Positions 1-8,194 of a DNA stretch of 64,000 nucleotides are shown here, one piece after another; positions within the stretch are counted from its first letter, which is position 1, and every line of letters starts with the position of its first letter. The DNA is from an uncultured Opitutia bacterium (GTDB taxonomy: Bacteria > Verrucomicrobiota > Verrucomicrobiia > Opitutales > Opitutaceae), in contig CAIKTR010000112.1 of assembly GCA_903830425.1 (NCBI GenBank), positions 1 through 64,000 of the forward strand, read 5' to 3'. The position numbers and the translations under genes were made by a program. The notes under the pieces are model-generated. The model was not told the DNA's origin. It searched no databases and was given only the letters and a program-made list of their open reading frames with translations.

Positions 1-223
1 ATCTGAGCGGCTGCAGCGCGGGGTCGAAGCCCGGCAGCGCGCGGACCGCTGCGGGCGTCGGCAGCTGCGCCGCGGCGAGCACCCGGGCGGCGTCGGCCTC
101 CGCGGCCACGGCGGCGGCGGGGGTCAGCGGCTCGACCGTGAGCGCGACGAGCGGGTTGCCGGCGAGCGCGGCCAGGGCGAGGCTGCAGTAGAGCGCGAGC
201 AGGCGCGGCAGGGGGGCGGACAT
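1..223 (-). CDS. Partial exported protein, N-terminal part only
   Basis: An open frame starts at the ATG at 223 and runs off the left edge of the window without a stop, giving about 74 residues. The N terminus (MSAPLPRLLALYCSLALAAL) looks like a signal peptide: one early Arg followed by a long Leu/Ala hydrophobic stretch. The rest seen is Ala/Pro/Val-rich and carries no motif I can name. It lies 88 bp downstream of the ferritin-like gene on the same strand and may end the same transcript. Function unknown. Confidence 0.5.
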   Translation of the reverse strand, partial: MSAPLPRLLALYCSLALAALAGNPLVALTVEPLTPAAAVAAEADAARVLAAAQLPTPAAVRALPGFDPALQPLR

Positions 224-311
224 CCGCCCCTCAGGAAAGACAGACGCCCCGCACTTTCAAGCGGCGAGCCGCCGATCATTCAGGCCCCGGCCCGGGCGGA
301 CCGGCGCGGCG

Positions 312-1619
312 TCAGGCGACGCCGGCGAGCTGGCGGATCTTCTCGCCGGTCAGCCGGCGGCTGGCGGGGAGGGAGTGCGGCACCTGGCCGCCGTGGATCT
401 TGGCCAGCGCGGTGAATTTCTCCCGGGTCGCCTGGACGAACTCCTCGACCGGCCGGGTCTCGCCGAACAGCGCCATCATCTCGGGCAGCCAGCGGTGGCC
501 GTAGCGGACGTGGTTCTGCTCGTCGTTGCGGTCGAAGGCCAGCAGCGTGTCGGCCTCGAAGTCGTTCAGCTCGCGCACGCGGTCCATCACGGTCGCCTTG
601 GTGGGGAAGCTGTTCGCCTCGAATTCCATCGTCATCATCGCGTAGCGCTCGTGCGGCGGCATCTGGATCAGGATGTGGTAGAGGTCGAGGGAGTGCTCGA
701 CGGTCTGGAGGTCGACGCCGAGCTTGGGGAGCTGGCGGAAGCCGAACTGGCTGTGGCGCGACTCGTCCCACAGGTGGCGCGCCAGGTCGTAGTGCAGGTC
801 GAACGGCGCCCCGGGCGTCTCGATGAACACGGTGGCGAGGTAGTCGATGGCGTCCATTTCCATCATCAGCCAGACGTAGACCATGAGGCGGATGACGCGG
901 GCGTCGGTCTGCGGGTCGGTGAGCCAGGGGCGGATGATGGGGTCCTGCTGGGGATCGAAGCCGAAGACGCTGGAGCAGACGGGATAGGGGCGGCGGTTGC
1001 AGGTGGCCGGGTGGGTGTAGGGGGTGCGCTCGTGCGACCAGGCGTAGCCGGCGGGGAGGGGGCGGCGGGGCTCCTGGCCGAGCCAGCCGCCGAGCTCGCC
1101 CAGCGCCTCCGCGAGGTGCGCCGACCAGGCCTGGGCGTCGACCCCCCGCAGGTAGGGCGCGATTTCGCGCTGCTGGCGCTCGCCGTCGCGGATGAACTCC
1201 TCGACGAGCTTCTTGGAGGGCCAGTCGGCGAGCGGGTCGGTGACCCGGAGATAGTGGCGGTAGGCGGCGAGCAGCGCGGGCTGGAGCACGCCGTAGAAGC
1301 CGGCGGCGATCACGAGCGGGTCGGCGGCGGCGGTGCCGGCGGCCTCGGCGAAGATCCGGCGGAGCGAGTCGCGGACGGCGTCGGTGGCGCCGAAGGTCGT
1401 GAGCTCGCGGCCGCGTTCCCGCAGGAAGCGGGCGTGGCCGGCGGACTCCCAGACGTGCTGGCAGACGAGGTATTTGAGCTCCGGCTCGCCGACGCGGGGG
1501 ACGAGGGTGGAGGCGGTGCGGACGAACTCGCGCTCGACCTCGAACAGCAGGCGGAGGAGGCGGGTCATCTCGTTGACCGCAGCCATGCGGCCGGCGGCGG
1601 GGGCGGAAGGGGCGGTCAT
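312..1619 (-). CDS. Ferritin-like di-iron protein with two helical-bundle halves
   Basis: This 435-residue protein seems to be a duplicated ferritin-like four-helix bundle. The C-terminal half has the full metal-ligand pattern: E254 in helix 1, E286-S-R-H289 in helix 2, E332/E334 in helix 3 and E367-Q-N-H370 in helix 4. The N-terminal half has a matching helix around W57-H62 in which the Glu of the ExxH motif is replaced, so that site is probably degenerate. The C-terminal motif resembles DUF455-type ferritin-like proteins (from memory). No signal peptide. It follows the phytanoyl-CoA dioxygenase gene by 79 bp on the same strand, so the two are probably co-transcribed; both would be iron and oxygen dependent. 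The start could instead be the Met at residue 12. The substrate is unknown; oxidase, oxygenase or iron handling are all possible. Confidence 0.7.
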   Translation of the reverse strand: MTAPSAPAAGRMAAVNEMTRLLRLLFEVEREFVRTASTLVPRVGEPELKYLVCQHVWESAGHARFLRERGRELTTFGATDAVRDSLRRIFAEAAGTAAADPLVIAAGFYGVLQPALLAAYRHYLRVTDPLADWPSKKLVEEFIRDGERQQREIAPYLRGVDAQAWSAHLAEALGELGGWLGQEPRRPLPAGYAWSHERTPYTHPATCNRRPYPVCSSVFGFDPQQDPIIRPWLTDPQTDARVIRLMVYVWLMMEMDAIDYLATVFIETPGAPFDLHYDLARHLWDESRHSQFGFRQLPKLGVDLQTVEHSLDLYHILIQMPPHERYAMMTMEFEANSFPTKATVMDRVRELNDFEADTLLAFDRNDEQNHVRYGHRWLPEMMALFGETRPVEEFVQATREKFTALAKIHGGQVPHSLPASRRLTGEKIRQLAGVA

Positions 1620-1710
1620 GGGTCGGAAGGAGGGGGCAGGTGCGAGGAGACGGGGCTCCCGGGGAGGCGGGGGCGCCGGGGCGGGCCAGCGGGGCGGGGC
1701 CGGGCCGGGC

Positions 1711-2631
1711 TCAGCAGATGAGGTTGCGCTTGCCGCCCGGGCCGTGGGCGGGCGGGTGGACGCCGATCCAGCGTTCGTCGATCGGCTCGGAGGCGCGCTG
1801 GTAGCGCGTGTCGCTGGAGATGCGGAGGCGGTCGGGGGTGCGGTTGTCGAGCGAGGCGTGCACCATGAACATGCCGAAGGTGAGGAAGTCGCCGGCCTGG
1901 TACTCGGTCGAGAGCCAGCGGCCGCCGAACTTGTTGCGCACCGCCGGGGGGTGGTGGGAGAGCGTGCCGGAGAAGGCCCACTTGCCGGCCTGCATCTTGG
2001 AGACCTCGGTCGGCTTGTTTTCGCAGTAGGCGTCGACGTCGCGGTAGACGTAGCGCTCGAGCAGGTCCATCCGCTGGAAGGATTTCTCGAGGAGCATGAG
2101 GCCGCCCAGCTCGAACGAGACGTCGCCGTAGGGCAGCCAGCAGGTCAGGTGCTGGTGGGTGCCGCGGCCCATGTAGGGCAGGTCGCAGTGGGGGTTGGTG
2201 CCCTTGCCCGGGCCGATGGCACGCAGCCAGGTGTAGTCGTAGTGGCGGATGTCCTCGGCGAAGAAGTTGCGGTAAAATTCGGTCAGCCGGCCGGAATAGA
2301 GGAGGCGCTGGACCGGCTCGTTGCCGGTGGTGAGGTCGGGCTTGAAGAGGTAGCCGGCGTCCGGGCGCGCGATCCCCTCGACGTGGGGAACCCCCGGCGC
2401 GAGGGCGCCGGCGGCGGCCAGGCGCTCGGTCAGGCTGGCCCGGGCCTCCAGCACCTGGTCCCGGTCGAGGTAGCCCTTCATGTACAGGTAGCCGTCCTCG
2501 GCGAAGCGGCGGCGCAGCTCGTCAAAGTCCGTGGCGGCATCCGCCGAGTCCCGCAGCAGGCCGAACTTGTCCTCGCCCATGTCGAGGGCATGGCCGTACG
2601 AGTATATCTGGGGCAGGGCGACGGTGTTCAC
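1711..2631 (-). CDS. Phytanoyl-CoA dioxygenase (PhyH) family Fe(II)/2-oxoglutarate oxygenase
   Basis: A non-heme iron, 2-oxoglutarate-dependent hydroxylase of the PhyH family, of unknown substrate. With the start used here the protein has 306 residues. The facial triad is visible as H148-x-D150 (in NPHCDLPYMG) and distal H258, followed ten residues later by R268, the expected 2-oxoglutarate carboxylate contact. An ATG at 2688 would add 19 residues, but it would leave only 17 bp to the divergent AraC gene and swallow the AT-rich promoter region. The GTG at 2631 puts the N terminus just ahead of the PQIYSYGHALDMGEDKF segment where I expect family members to begin. The divergent AraC gene is the likely local regulator. 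Bacterial members often act on small secondary metabolites or modified sugars. Confidence 0.8.
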   Translation of the reverse strand: MNTVALPQIYSYGHALDMGEDKFGLLRDSADAATDFDELRRRFAEDGYLYMKGYLDRDQVLEARASLTERLAAAGALAPGVPHVEGIARPDAGYLFKPDLTTGNEPVQRLLYSGRLTEFYRNFFAEDIRHYDYTWLRAIGPGKGTNPHCDLPYMGRGTHQHLTCWLPYGDVSFELGGLMLLEKSFQRMDLLERYVYRDVDAYCENKPTEVSKMQAGKWAFSGTLSHHPPAVRNKFGGRWLSTEYQAGDFLTFGMFMVHASLDNRTPDRLRISSDTRYQRASEPIDERWIGVHPPAHGPGGKRNLIC

Positions 2632-2705
2632 TGGGAGAAGATACACGCGGTCCGGCCGGTACAAAATAGTTGAAGTGGTAAAAGGCATGTAGATTGTGGG
2701 AAATC

Positions 2706-3557
2706 ATGGCTCATCTGGAGAATCTCCGCGCCCAGTCCTGGCTGGAAAGCCCTCTTGCAACGCCGGTTGGCGGACTGCAGCTGGCGGGGGTGCTGCAGGA
2801 CAATGAAGGGATCAATCCGGGGGCCATGCGTGTTTTGGGAAGCTATGCGCTGATCTACATCACGGCGGCCGACGGGTATTATGCGGATGCCCGGGGGGTG
2901 AAGCGGGACGTGGGGGCGGGGGATGTGATCCTGATCCTGCCGGAGCTGGCGCATGCGTACGGTCCGAACCCGGGGACGGCGTGGCGGCATCTCTACTTTG
3001 TCTTTTCGGGGCCGCAGTTCGACCTGTGGCGCAAGAGCGGGCTGCTGGACCCGGCGCGGCCGGTCTGGCGGGCGGAGCCGGTGGATTTCTGGGCGCGGCA
3101 GCTGGAGGAGACGGTGCGGCCGGAGAAGGGCCATGGCCGGTCGGCGGCGCTGCGCACCCTGGGGCGGTTTCTCGAGGTGCTGGGGGCGCTGCTGGCGCTG
3201 CGCGATACGGAAGCCCGGACGCCGGCGGACCGCGCCTGGCTGGAGGACGGCCAGCGGCTGCTGGGCGGGCCGGATGCGCGGGGCTGGCTCAGCCCGCAGC
3301 AGGTGGCGCAGGCGGTCGGGCTCAGCTACGAGAACTTCCGCAAGCAGTTCGCCATGCACCTGGGCGTGTCACCGGGCCAGTTCCAGAAGCGGAAGCGCAT
3401 CGAGCGCGCCCAGTCGTCGATCTACCATGGCGACCACACCCTGAAGCAGCTGGCGGAGGAGCTGGAGTTCTGCGACGTGTTTCATTTCTCCAAGGTGTTC
3501 AAGCAGATCACGGGCGCGACGCCGTCGGAGTTCCGCCGGCAGGTCCGCGGCGGGTAG
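2706..3557 (+). CDS. AraC family transcriptional regulator with cupin sensor domain
   Basis: A 283-residue AraC-type regulator. Residues about 1-110 form a cupin-like ligand-binding domain (GSYALIYITAADGYY, then VGAGDVILILPELAHAYGP). Residues about 185-280 hold the paired helix-turn-helix: first helix region LSPQQVAQAVGLSYENFRKQF, second TLKQLAEELEFCDVFHFSKVFKQ, ending in TGATPSEFRR. The ATG at 2706 is preferred over the TTG at 2694. It is divergent from the PhyH/ferritin-like pair and so probably controls it, with the operator inside the roughly 75 bp AT-rich gap. AraC regulators with a cupin N terminus usually bind small sugars or derivatives; the inducer here is unknown. Confidence 0.9.
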   Translation: MAHLENLRAQSWLESPLATPVGGLQLAGVLQDNEGINPGAMRVLGSYALIYITAADGYYADARGVKRDVGAGDVILILPELAHAYGPNPGTAWRHLYFVFSGPQFDLWRKSGLLDPARPVWRAEPVDFWARQLEETVRPEKGHGRSAALRTLGRFLEVLGALLALRDTEARTPADRAWLEDGQRLLGGPDARGWLSPQQVAQAVGLSYENFRKQFAMHLGVSPGQFQKRKRIERAQSSIYHGDHTLKQLAEELEFCDVFHFSKVFKQITGATPSEFRRQVRGG

Positions 3558-3639
3558 GCCGCCGCGGGCGGGCGCGGGGGTGCGCCCGCGACCGCGGGGG
3601 GGGGACGGTGGGTGGCGCCGGCGGTGGCGCGGGGGCGGC

Positions 3640-5964
3640 TCAGTCGAACTTCGGCCAGGTGGCGCCGGGGATGGGGCGCCAGAGGATGTTGCGGTCGATG
3701 CGCGGGCGGCGGTGGCGGTATTTCCGCATGAGCCGGATTTTTTCGCGCAGGAGCTGGGGCAGGTCCTCGCCGTAGAAGAACGTGTTGTTGCCGGCGGCGG
3801 AGAGCACCATGACCTCGGTCTTGGCGTGCTCGAGCAGGTCGATCAGGCTGGCGGTGTTGGCGAGCTCGAGGTCGATGGCGGCCTGCAGCTGCTGCTCGTG
3901 CCGCCGCTTGGCCGCGGCGGAGGTGCTGTTGAGGTAGCCGTGCACGTGGGCGCACCAGGCGCAGACGGTGCGGAGGGATCCGCACCAGGCGCGGTAGGCG
4001 CGGGCGCGGTCGTGGAGGTCGGTGAACACGGCGTGCGCGGCCGGGTCGCCGGCGGTCTGGGCCTGCAGCTTGGCGAGGCGGGCGAGCAGCTTGGCGAGGC
4101 GGGGGAAGACATTGCGGTCGAAGTACCCGGCCGCCTTGGCGCCGTAGGCCTGCGGCACGAGGTCGAACAGCACGTCCTTGCCCAGGTCATTCATTCCGGG
4201 GTTGTTGTGCTGGAAGCAGCCGTGGCGCTCGTAATAGGCGCGCTCCGCCTCGGGGATCGCCTCGATGTCGGGCACGTAGGGGCGGTCGAAGGTGCGCTGC
4301 CAGCAGAAGCCGAAGCCGGTGAAGAGCGGCACCGGCGGCTGCCAGCTGAGCGCGTCCTCGAACAGGCCCCAGGCGGCGACGAGGCTGGGCGCGTGGCGCT
4401 CGCCGACGAACTGCCGGGCGGTGGCGAGGAGCACGGCGTCGACGGTGAGCCGGGGCGTGAACTGGGCGGCGCGGAGGATGGCGGGGTTGGGCCAGTAGGG
4501 GGTGACGGACGTGTTGCCGAGGCCGCCGAGGGCGCTGATGCGGTTCAGGCCGAGCCGGCGCATGGCGGTGAGCTTCCGGTGGAGCATGCGCGGGTAGGGC
4601 AGGCCGAGCAGCGGCTCGTGGTTCATCACCGGGCCGGCCGAGTACTGCATGACGGGGTCGATGCCGTGGGCGCGCGAGTCCCGGAGCACGGCGCGCTCGC
4701 TCGGGTCGATGTCGGGCTGCAGGGCGCTGCCGGCGACGTGGCCCACGTCGGGGTAGCGCGGGTGGGTGTAGGGCAGCTGGTAGCCGCGGACGAGCAGGGT
4801 GGGGGCCTCCCAGGTGACGTGGTTGCCCATGGTCGCCTTGATGTGGTCCTGCTCGAGCTTGAACGGCTCGATGCGGAGGATGACGTCGAAGTCCGGGTTG
4901 ACCTCGGCGGCGGCGGTCTGGAGGTTGCGCAGGTAGCGGCCGATGCTCTCGCCGGCGGCCTTGGCGATGTTCTCGTGGCTGCGCCACTCGCGGATCATGT
5001 ACGGGCCGCCGTTGCGGCCGACGTAGAGCGAGCCGGTGTGCTCGAAGCCGGCGCCGCTGTCGTTGGTCCAGACGGACATGCAGCTGAGCTCCGGCACGTG
5101 CCGCATCAGGGCCTGGATGGCGGCGCGGTAGTGCTGCAGGGTGACGGGGTGGTCCTGGGCGAGGGTGTAGCGCGGCAGGCGCGAGCGGAACGGATGGTCG
5201 ACGCGGGCGCCGCGGAGCGTGGGGTAGCGCTGGAAGAAGCGCTCGGGCAGGGTGCGCGGCTCGAACATGCACACGCCGGGGCGCAGGCCGTAGCGGCGGC
5301 CCAGCTCGGCGAGCTTGCGCAGGTGGGTGACGTTGGCCTCGAGGTAGTGGGCGGGCCAGAGGCCGCGGGTCAGCGGGGTGTCGACGAAGTGGTTGAACCC
5401 GGGGCAGTAGGTGTAGAACTGCGAGTAATATTCCGACTGCACGCTGTCCTCGAAGGGCATGTGGGCCTGGAGGCCGTTGACCTCGACGTGGGTGAAACCG
5501 CTCTCGGCCAGGGTGGCCACGTAGTGCTCCGGGTCGAAGTGCCGGGCGGTGCGCCAGTACTGGGTGAGGCAGCTGTCCCAGTGCGGGCGGTGCCAGTCGA
5601 AGGAGGCCTGGATCAGGACGCCGCGGTCGAGCTTGGCGCGGGTGGCGTCGCTGAGGCCGTTGGCGAGGAGGCGCACGGCGGCGAAGAGGAGGGCCGGCTC
5701 GTTGGCGACGAGCTCGCCGGTGCCGGCGTCGGTGAGCCGCAGCCACATCCACGCCCCGGTGGCGGGCGCGCCGGGGACCCGGGCCCACTGCCGCGAGGCG
5801 AGCGCCACGTTCACGCCCCGGCCGGGCCGGCGGGCGGGGAGGGCGATCAGGCCGGCGAAGCGGGCCAGTTCCATGGCGGCGGTCTGCTCGACCGGCTGGC
5901 ACGAAACGGGATAGGTCACGCTGCGAAGGCTCAACGCAGCAACAGGGTGGGGAGCGGTGCTCAT
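3640..5964 (-). CDS. Large uncharacterised protein, possible glycoside-hydrolase-like TIM barrel
   Basis: The ATG at 5964 gives 774 residues; an upstream ATG at 6006 would read through the palindromic operator. I do not recognise the family with confidence. The central part (about residues 120-450) alternates strand-like and helix-like segments as in a beta/alpha barrel. It has runs of acidic and aromatic residues such as SVWTNDSGAGFEHTGSLY and ASFDWHRPHWDS, common in carbohydrate-active enzymes. The C-terminal about 200 residues look mainly helical (PRLAKLLARLAKLQAQ, KRRHEQQLQAAIDLE). There is no clear signal peptide, so a cytoplasmic role on imported sugar is likely. It is divergent from the AGE/SDR/lactonase operon across a 142 bp gap with a 14 bp palindrome, suggesting shared control. 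Other possibilities are an alpha-glucuronidase-like or GH20-like hydrolase. Confidence 0.6.
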   Translation of the reverse strand: MSTAPHPVAALSLRSVTYPVSCQPVEQTAAMELARFAGLIALPARRPGRGVNVALASRQWARVPGAPATGAWMWLRLTDAGTGELVANEPALLFAAVRLLANGLSDATRAKLDRGVLIQASFDWHRPHWDSCLTQYWRTARHFDPEHYVATLAESGFTHVEVNGLQAHMPFEDSVQSEYYSQFYTYCPGFNHFVDTPLTRGLWPAHYLEANVTHLRKLAELGRRYGLRPGVCMFEPRTLPERFFQRYPTLRGARVDHPFRSRLPRYTLAQDHPVTLQHYRAAIQALMRHVPELSCMSVWTNDSGAGFEHTGSLYVGRNGGPYMIREWRSHENIAKAAGESIGRYLRNLQTAAAEVNPDFDVILRIEPFKLEQDHIKATMGNHVTWEAPTLLVRGYQLPYTHPRYPDVGHVAGSALQPDIDPSERAVLRDSRAHGIDPVMQYSAGPVMNHEPLLGLPYPRMLHRKLTAMRRLGLNRISALGGLGNTSVTPYWPNPAILRAAQFTPRLTVDAVLLATARQFVGERHAPSLVAAWGLFEDALSWQPPVPLFTGFGFCWQRTFDRPYVPDIEAIPEAERAYYERHGCFQHNNPGMNDLGKDVLFDLVPQAYGAKAAGYFDRNVFPRLAKLLARLAKLQAQTAGDPAAHAVFTDLHDRARAYRAWCGSLRTVCAWCAHVHGYLNSTSAAAKRRHEQQLQAAIDLELANTASLIDLLEHAKTEVMVLSAAGNNTFFYGEDLPQLLREKIRLMRKYRHRRPRIDRNILWRPIPGATWPKFD

Positions 5965-5981
5965 GGAAAGACGCCCAACGC

Positions 5982-6003
5982 GAAAGCGATTTTCCCGGGA
6001 AAA
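5982..6003. promoter_or_regulatory. Palindromic operator candidates between divergent sugar genes
   Basis: Two overlapping symmetric sites lie between the divergent starts at 5964 and 6107. Positions 5990-6003 are a perfect 14 bp palindrome, TTTTCCCGGGAAAA. Positions 5982-5994, GAAAGCGATTTTC, have the A-rich/CG/T-rich layout of LacI-family operators (family consensus AAnCGnTT). No LacI gene is in the window, so the regulator would be encoded elsewhere. The location makes joint control of both transcripts plausible. Confidence 0.45.
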
Positions 6004-6106
6004 CACAAGCGCGACCCGCCGGCCCGGCGTTGATTAATCCCCCGCGCCCGGGCGCCGGAATTTGCCTGACGGCCGCGGGGGATTCGGTCCAGCATGGGGC
6101 CGACGC

Positions 6107-7297
6107 ATGACCCCGCAGCGACGCGACGCCTTGCTGGCCACCTACCGGGACGGACTACTCCAGGACGTGCTGCCCTTTTGGGTGCGGCACGGCTGGGACC
6201 GCGAGCACGGCGGCATCATGACGGGGGTGGACCGCGCCGGGGCGCTGATCGAGACGGACAAGCCCATCTGGTTCCAGGGCCGCGCGGCGTGGATGTACGC
6301 GACCGCCTACAACACGGTGGCGCCGCGGCCGGAGTGGCTGGAGCTGGCGGGCTCGTGCCTGGACTTCATCCGGCGCCACGGGTACGGGCCGGAGGGGAAG
6401 ATGTATTTCACGGTCACGCGCGAGGGCCGGCCGCTGCGGATGCGGCGGTACGTGTACAGCGAGTGTTTTGCCGCGATCGCGTTTGCAGCCCACGCGAAGG
6501 CCACGGGCGAGGCGCGCTCCGCGGCCGACGCCTGGCAGGCGTGGGCGACCTACCTGCGCCACACCTACACGCCCGGGGTGATGGCGCCGAAGACGGACCC
6601 GGCGACGCGGCCGATGCAGGGGCTCGCGCCGCGGATGATCACGATCGTCACCGCGCAGGAGCTCCGGGCGCAGCTGGGCGACGCGCGGGTGGGCGGGGCG
6701 ACCTGCACCGAGTGGATCGACCGGGCGATCGGCGAGATCGAGCGCGACTTCCTGAAGCCGGACCTCCAGGTGCTGCTGGAGGTGACGGGGCCGGGCGGGG
6801 AGCTGCTGGACCACTTTGACGGCCGCCAGCTCAACCCCGGGCACGCGATCGAGGCGGCGTGGTTCATCCTGCACGAGGCCAAGCACCGCGGGCGCGACCC
6901 GCGGCTCCGGCGCCTCGGGTGCACGATCCTCGACTGGATGTGGGCGCGCGGCTGGGACCGCGAGCACGGCGGCATCCTCTACCATGTCGACGTGCGGGAC
7001 CGGCCGCAGCAGGAGTACTGGCACGACATGAAGTTCTGGTGGCCGCACAACGAGGCGATCATCGCCACGCTGCTGGCCTGGCAGCTGACGGGCGACGCGA
7101 AGTACCTGGCCTGGCACGGGCAGGTGCACGACTGGGCCTACGCGCATTTTCCCGACCGCGAGCACGGCGAGTGGTACGGCTACCTGCACCGCGACGGCAG
7201 CGTGTCGTCGACGCTGAAGGGCGGGATCTGGAAGGGCCCGTTCCACCTGCCCCGGATGCAGTGGTACTGCTGGCGCCTGCTGGCGGAGCAGGGCTGA
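6107..7297 (+). CDS. N-acylglucosamine 2-epimerase (AGE) family sugar epimerase/isomerase
   Basis: A 396-residue (alpha/alpha)6-barrel epimerase, close to the usual family length of about 400. Visible family features are HGWDREHGGI near residue 23, LNPGHAIEAAWF near 245, a second WDREHGGILYH near 283, WWPHNEAIIA near 311 and the C-terminal KGPFHLPRMQWYCW. The conserved His and Glu residues in these segments serve as the acid/base pair in the family. The start is the ATG at 6107; a TTG at 6062 in the same frame is unlikely. It heads a run with the SDR (26 bp gap) and amidohydrolase (43 bp gap). The substrate may be a free aldose or ketose, a cellobiose-type disaccharide or ManNAc/GlcNAc; sequence alone does not decide. 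Cytoplasmic. Confidence 0.88.
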   Translation: MTPQRRDALLATYRDGLLQDVLPFWVRHGWDREHGGIMTGVDRAGALIETDKPIWFQGRAAWMYATAYNTVAPRPEWLELAGSCLDFIRRHGYGPEGKMYFTVTREGRPLRMRRYVYSECFAAIAFAAHAKATGEARSAADAWQAWATYLRHTYTPGVMAPKTDPATRPMQGLAPRMITIVTAQELRAQLGDARVGGATCTEWIDRAIGEIERDFLKPDLQVLLEVTGPGGELLDHFDGRQLNPGHAIEAAWFILHEAKHRGRDPRLRRLGCTILDWMWARGWDREHGGILYHVDVRDRPQQEYWHDMKFWWPHNEAIIATLLAWQLTGDAKYLAWHGQVHDWAYAHFPDREHGEWYGYLHRDGSVSSTLKGGIWKGPFHLPRMQWYCWRLLAEQG

Positions 7298-7323
7298 GCG
7301 GCGCGGCCCCGGAATTTTACCCC

Positions 7324-8151
7324 ATGAACCCTCCTCCCACCCGCCGCCCGATCCCCGGCCGCTTCCAGGGCAAGGTCGCCCTGGTCACCGGCGGCACCAG
7401 CGGCATCGGCCAGGCCATCGCGCTGGAACTGCTGCGCGAGGGCGCGACCGTCGCCGTGACCGGCCTGCCGGCCGACGCCGACGAGGGCCGCCGCGCGTTT
7501 GCCGCCGCCGGCTTCGCCCCGCTGCTCCTGGCCGGCGACCTGGCCGACGAGGCGTTCTGCCGGCAGCTCGTCGCGGCGGTGCTGGCGCAGCACGGCCGGC
7601 TCGACTGCCTGGTGAACAACGCGTTCTCCTTCCTCGCGAAGGGGCTCGACGCGACGCGCGCGGACTTCGAGCGGTCGTTCAACGTCGGGCCGTTCGCCTT
7701 CGCGCTGCTCACGCAGCTGGCGGCGGAGCCGATGAAGCGGCACGGCGGCGGCGCGATCGTGAACGTCTCGAGCATCTCCGCGTGGGTCGCCCAGCCGAAC
7801 CGCTGGACCTACAACACCGCCAAGGGCGCGGTGACCCAGCTCACCCGCTGCGCCGCGCTCGACCTCGCGCCGCACCGCATCCGCGTCAACAGCGTCAGCC
7901 CCGGCTGGATCTGGACGCGCGAGGTGGACAAGGCCGCCGGCGGGGACCGGGACAAGTACGACCCGGTCTGGGGCCAGTTTCACATGCTGGCGCGCATGGG
8001 CCACCCGGTGGAGATCGCCGGCCCGGTGCTTTTCCTGCTGAGCGACGACGCCTCCTTCATCACCGGCACCGACCTGCCGGTGGACGGCGGCTACAACGGC
8101 CTCGGCCCCGAGGGCCTCGGCCAGCACACCCGGATCGCCGGCACGCAGTAG
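7324..8151 (+). CDS. Short-chain dehydrogenase/reductase, probable aldose dehydrogenase
   Basis: A 275-residue classical SDR. It has the cofactor motif TGGTSGIG, the structural motif VNNA, catalytic S150, and Y163-x-x-x-K167 in TYNTAKGA, ending with a PVDGGY-type C terminus. It likely oxidises a sugar or polyol with NAD(P)+. The next gene is a fuconolactonase-like amidohydrolase, and a dehydrogenase followed by a lactonase is the arrangement of non-phosphorylative fucose, rhamnose or galactose oxidation. An L-fucose-dehydrogenase-like role is therefore a reasonable guess, but not proven. No membrane segment; cytoplasmic. Confidence 0.88.
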   Translation: MNPPPTRRPIPGRFQGKVALVTGGTSGIGQAIALELLREGATVAVTGLPADADEGRRAFAAAGFAPLLLAGDLADEAFCRQLVAAVLAQHGRLDCLVNNAFSFLAKGLDATRADFERSFNVGPFAFALLTQLAAEPMKRHGGGAIVNVSSISAWVAQPNRWTYNTAKGAVTQLTRCAALDLAPHRIRVNSVSPGWIWTREVDKAAGGDRDKYDPVWGQFHMLARMGHPVEIAGPVLFLLSDDASFITGTDLPVDGGYNGLGPEGLGQHTRIAGTQ

Positions 8152-8194
8152 GCGCCCGCGCGCCGCGCCCGGCCTCCCCTTTTCCCCGACCCCC

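Noticed and set aside
3580-6033. An 817-codon plus-strand frame opposite the uncharacterised 774-residue gene
   Set aside because: Composition is Val/Gly/Ala/Asp-rich with no domain pattern; the minus frame has protein-like residue use and a sensible start.
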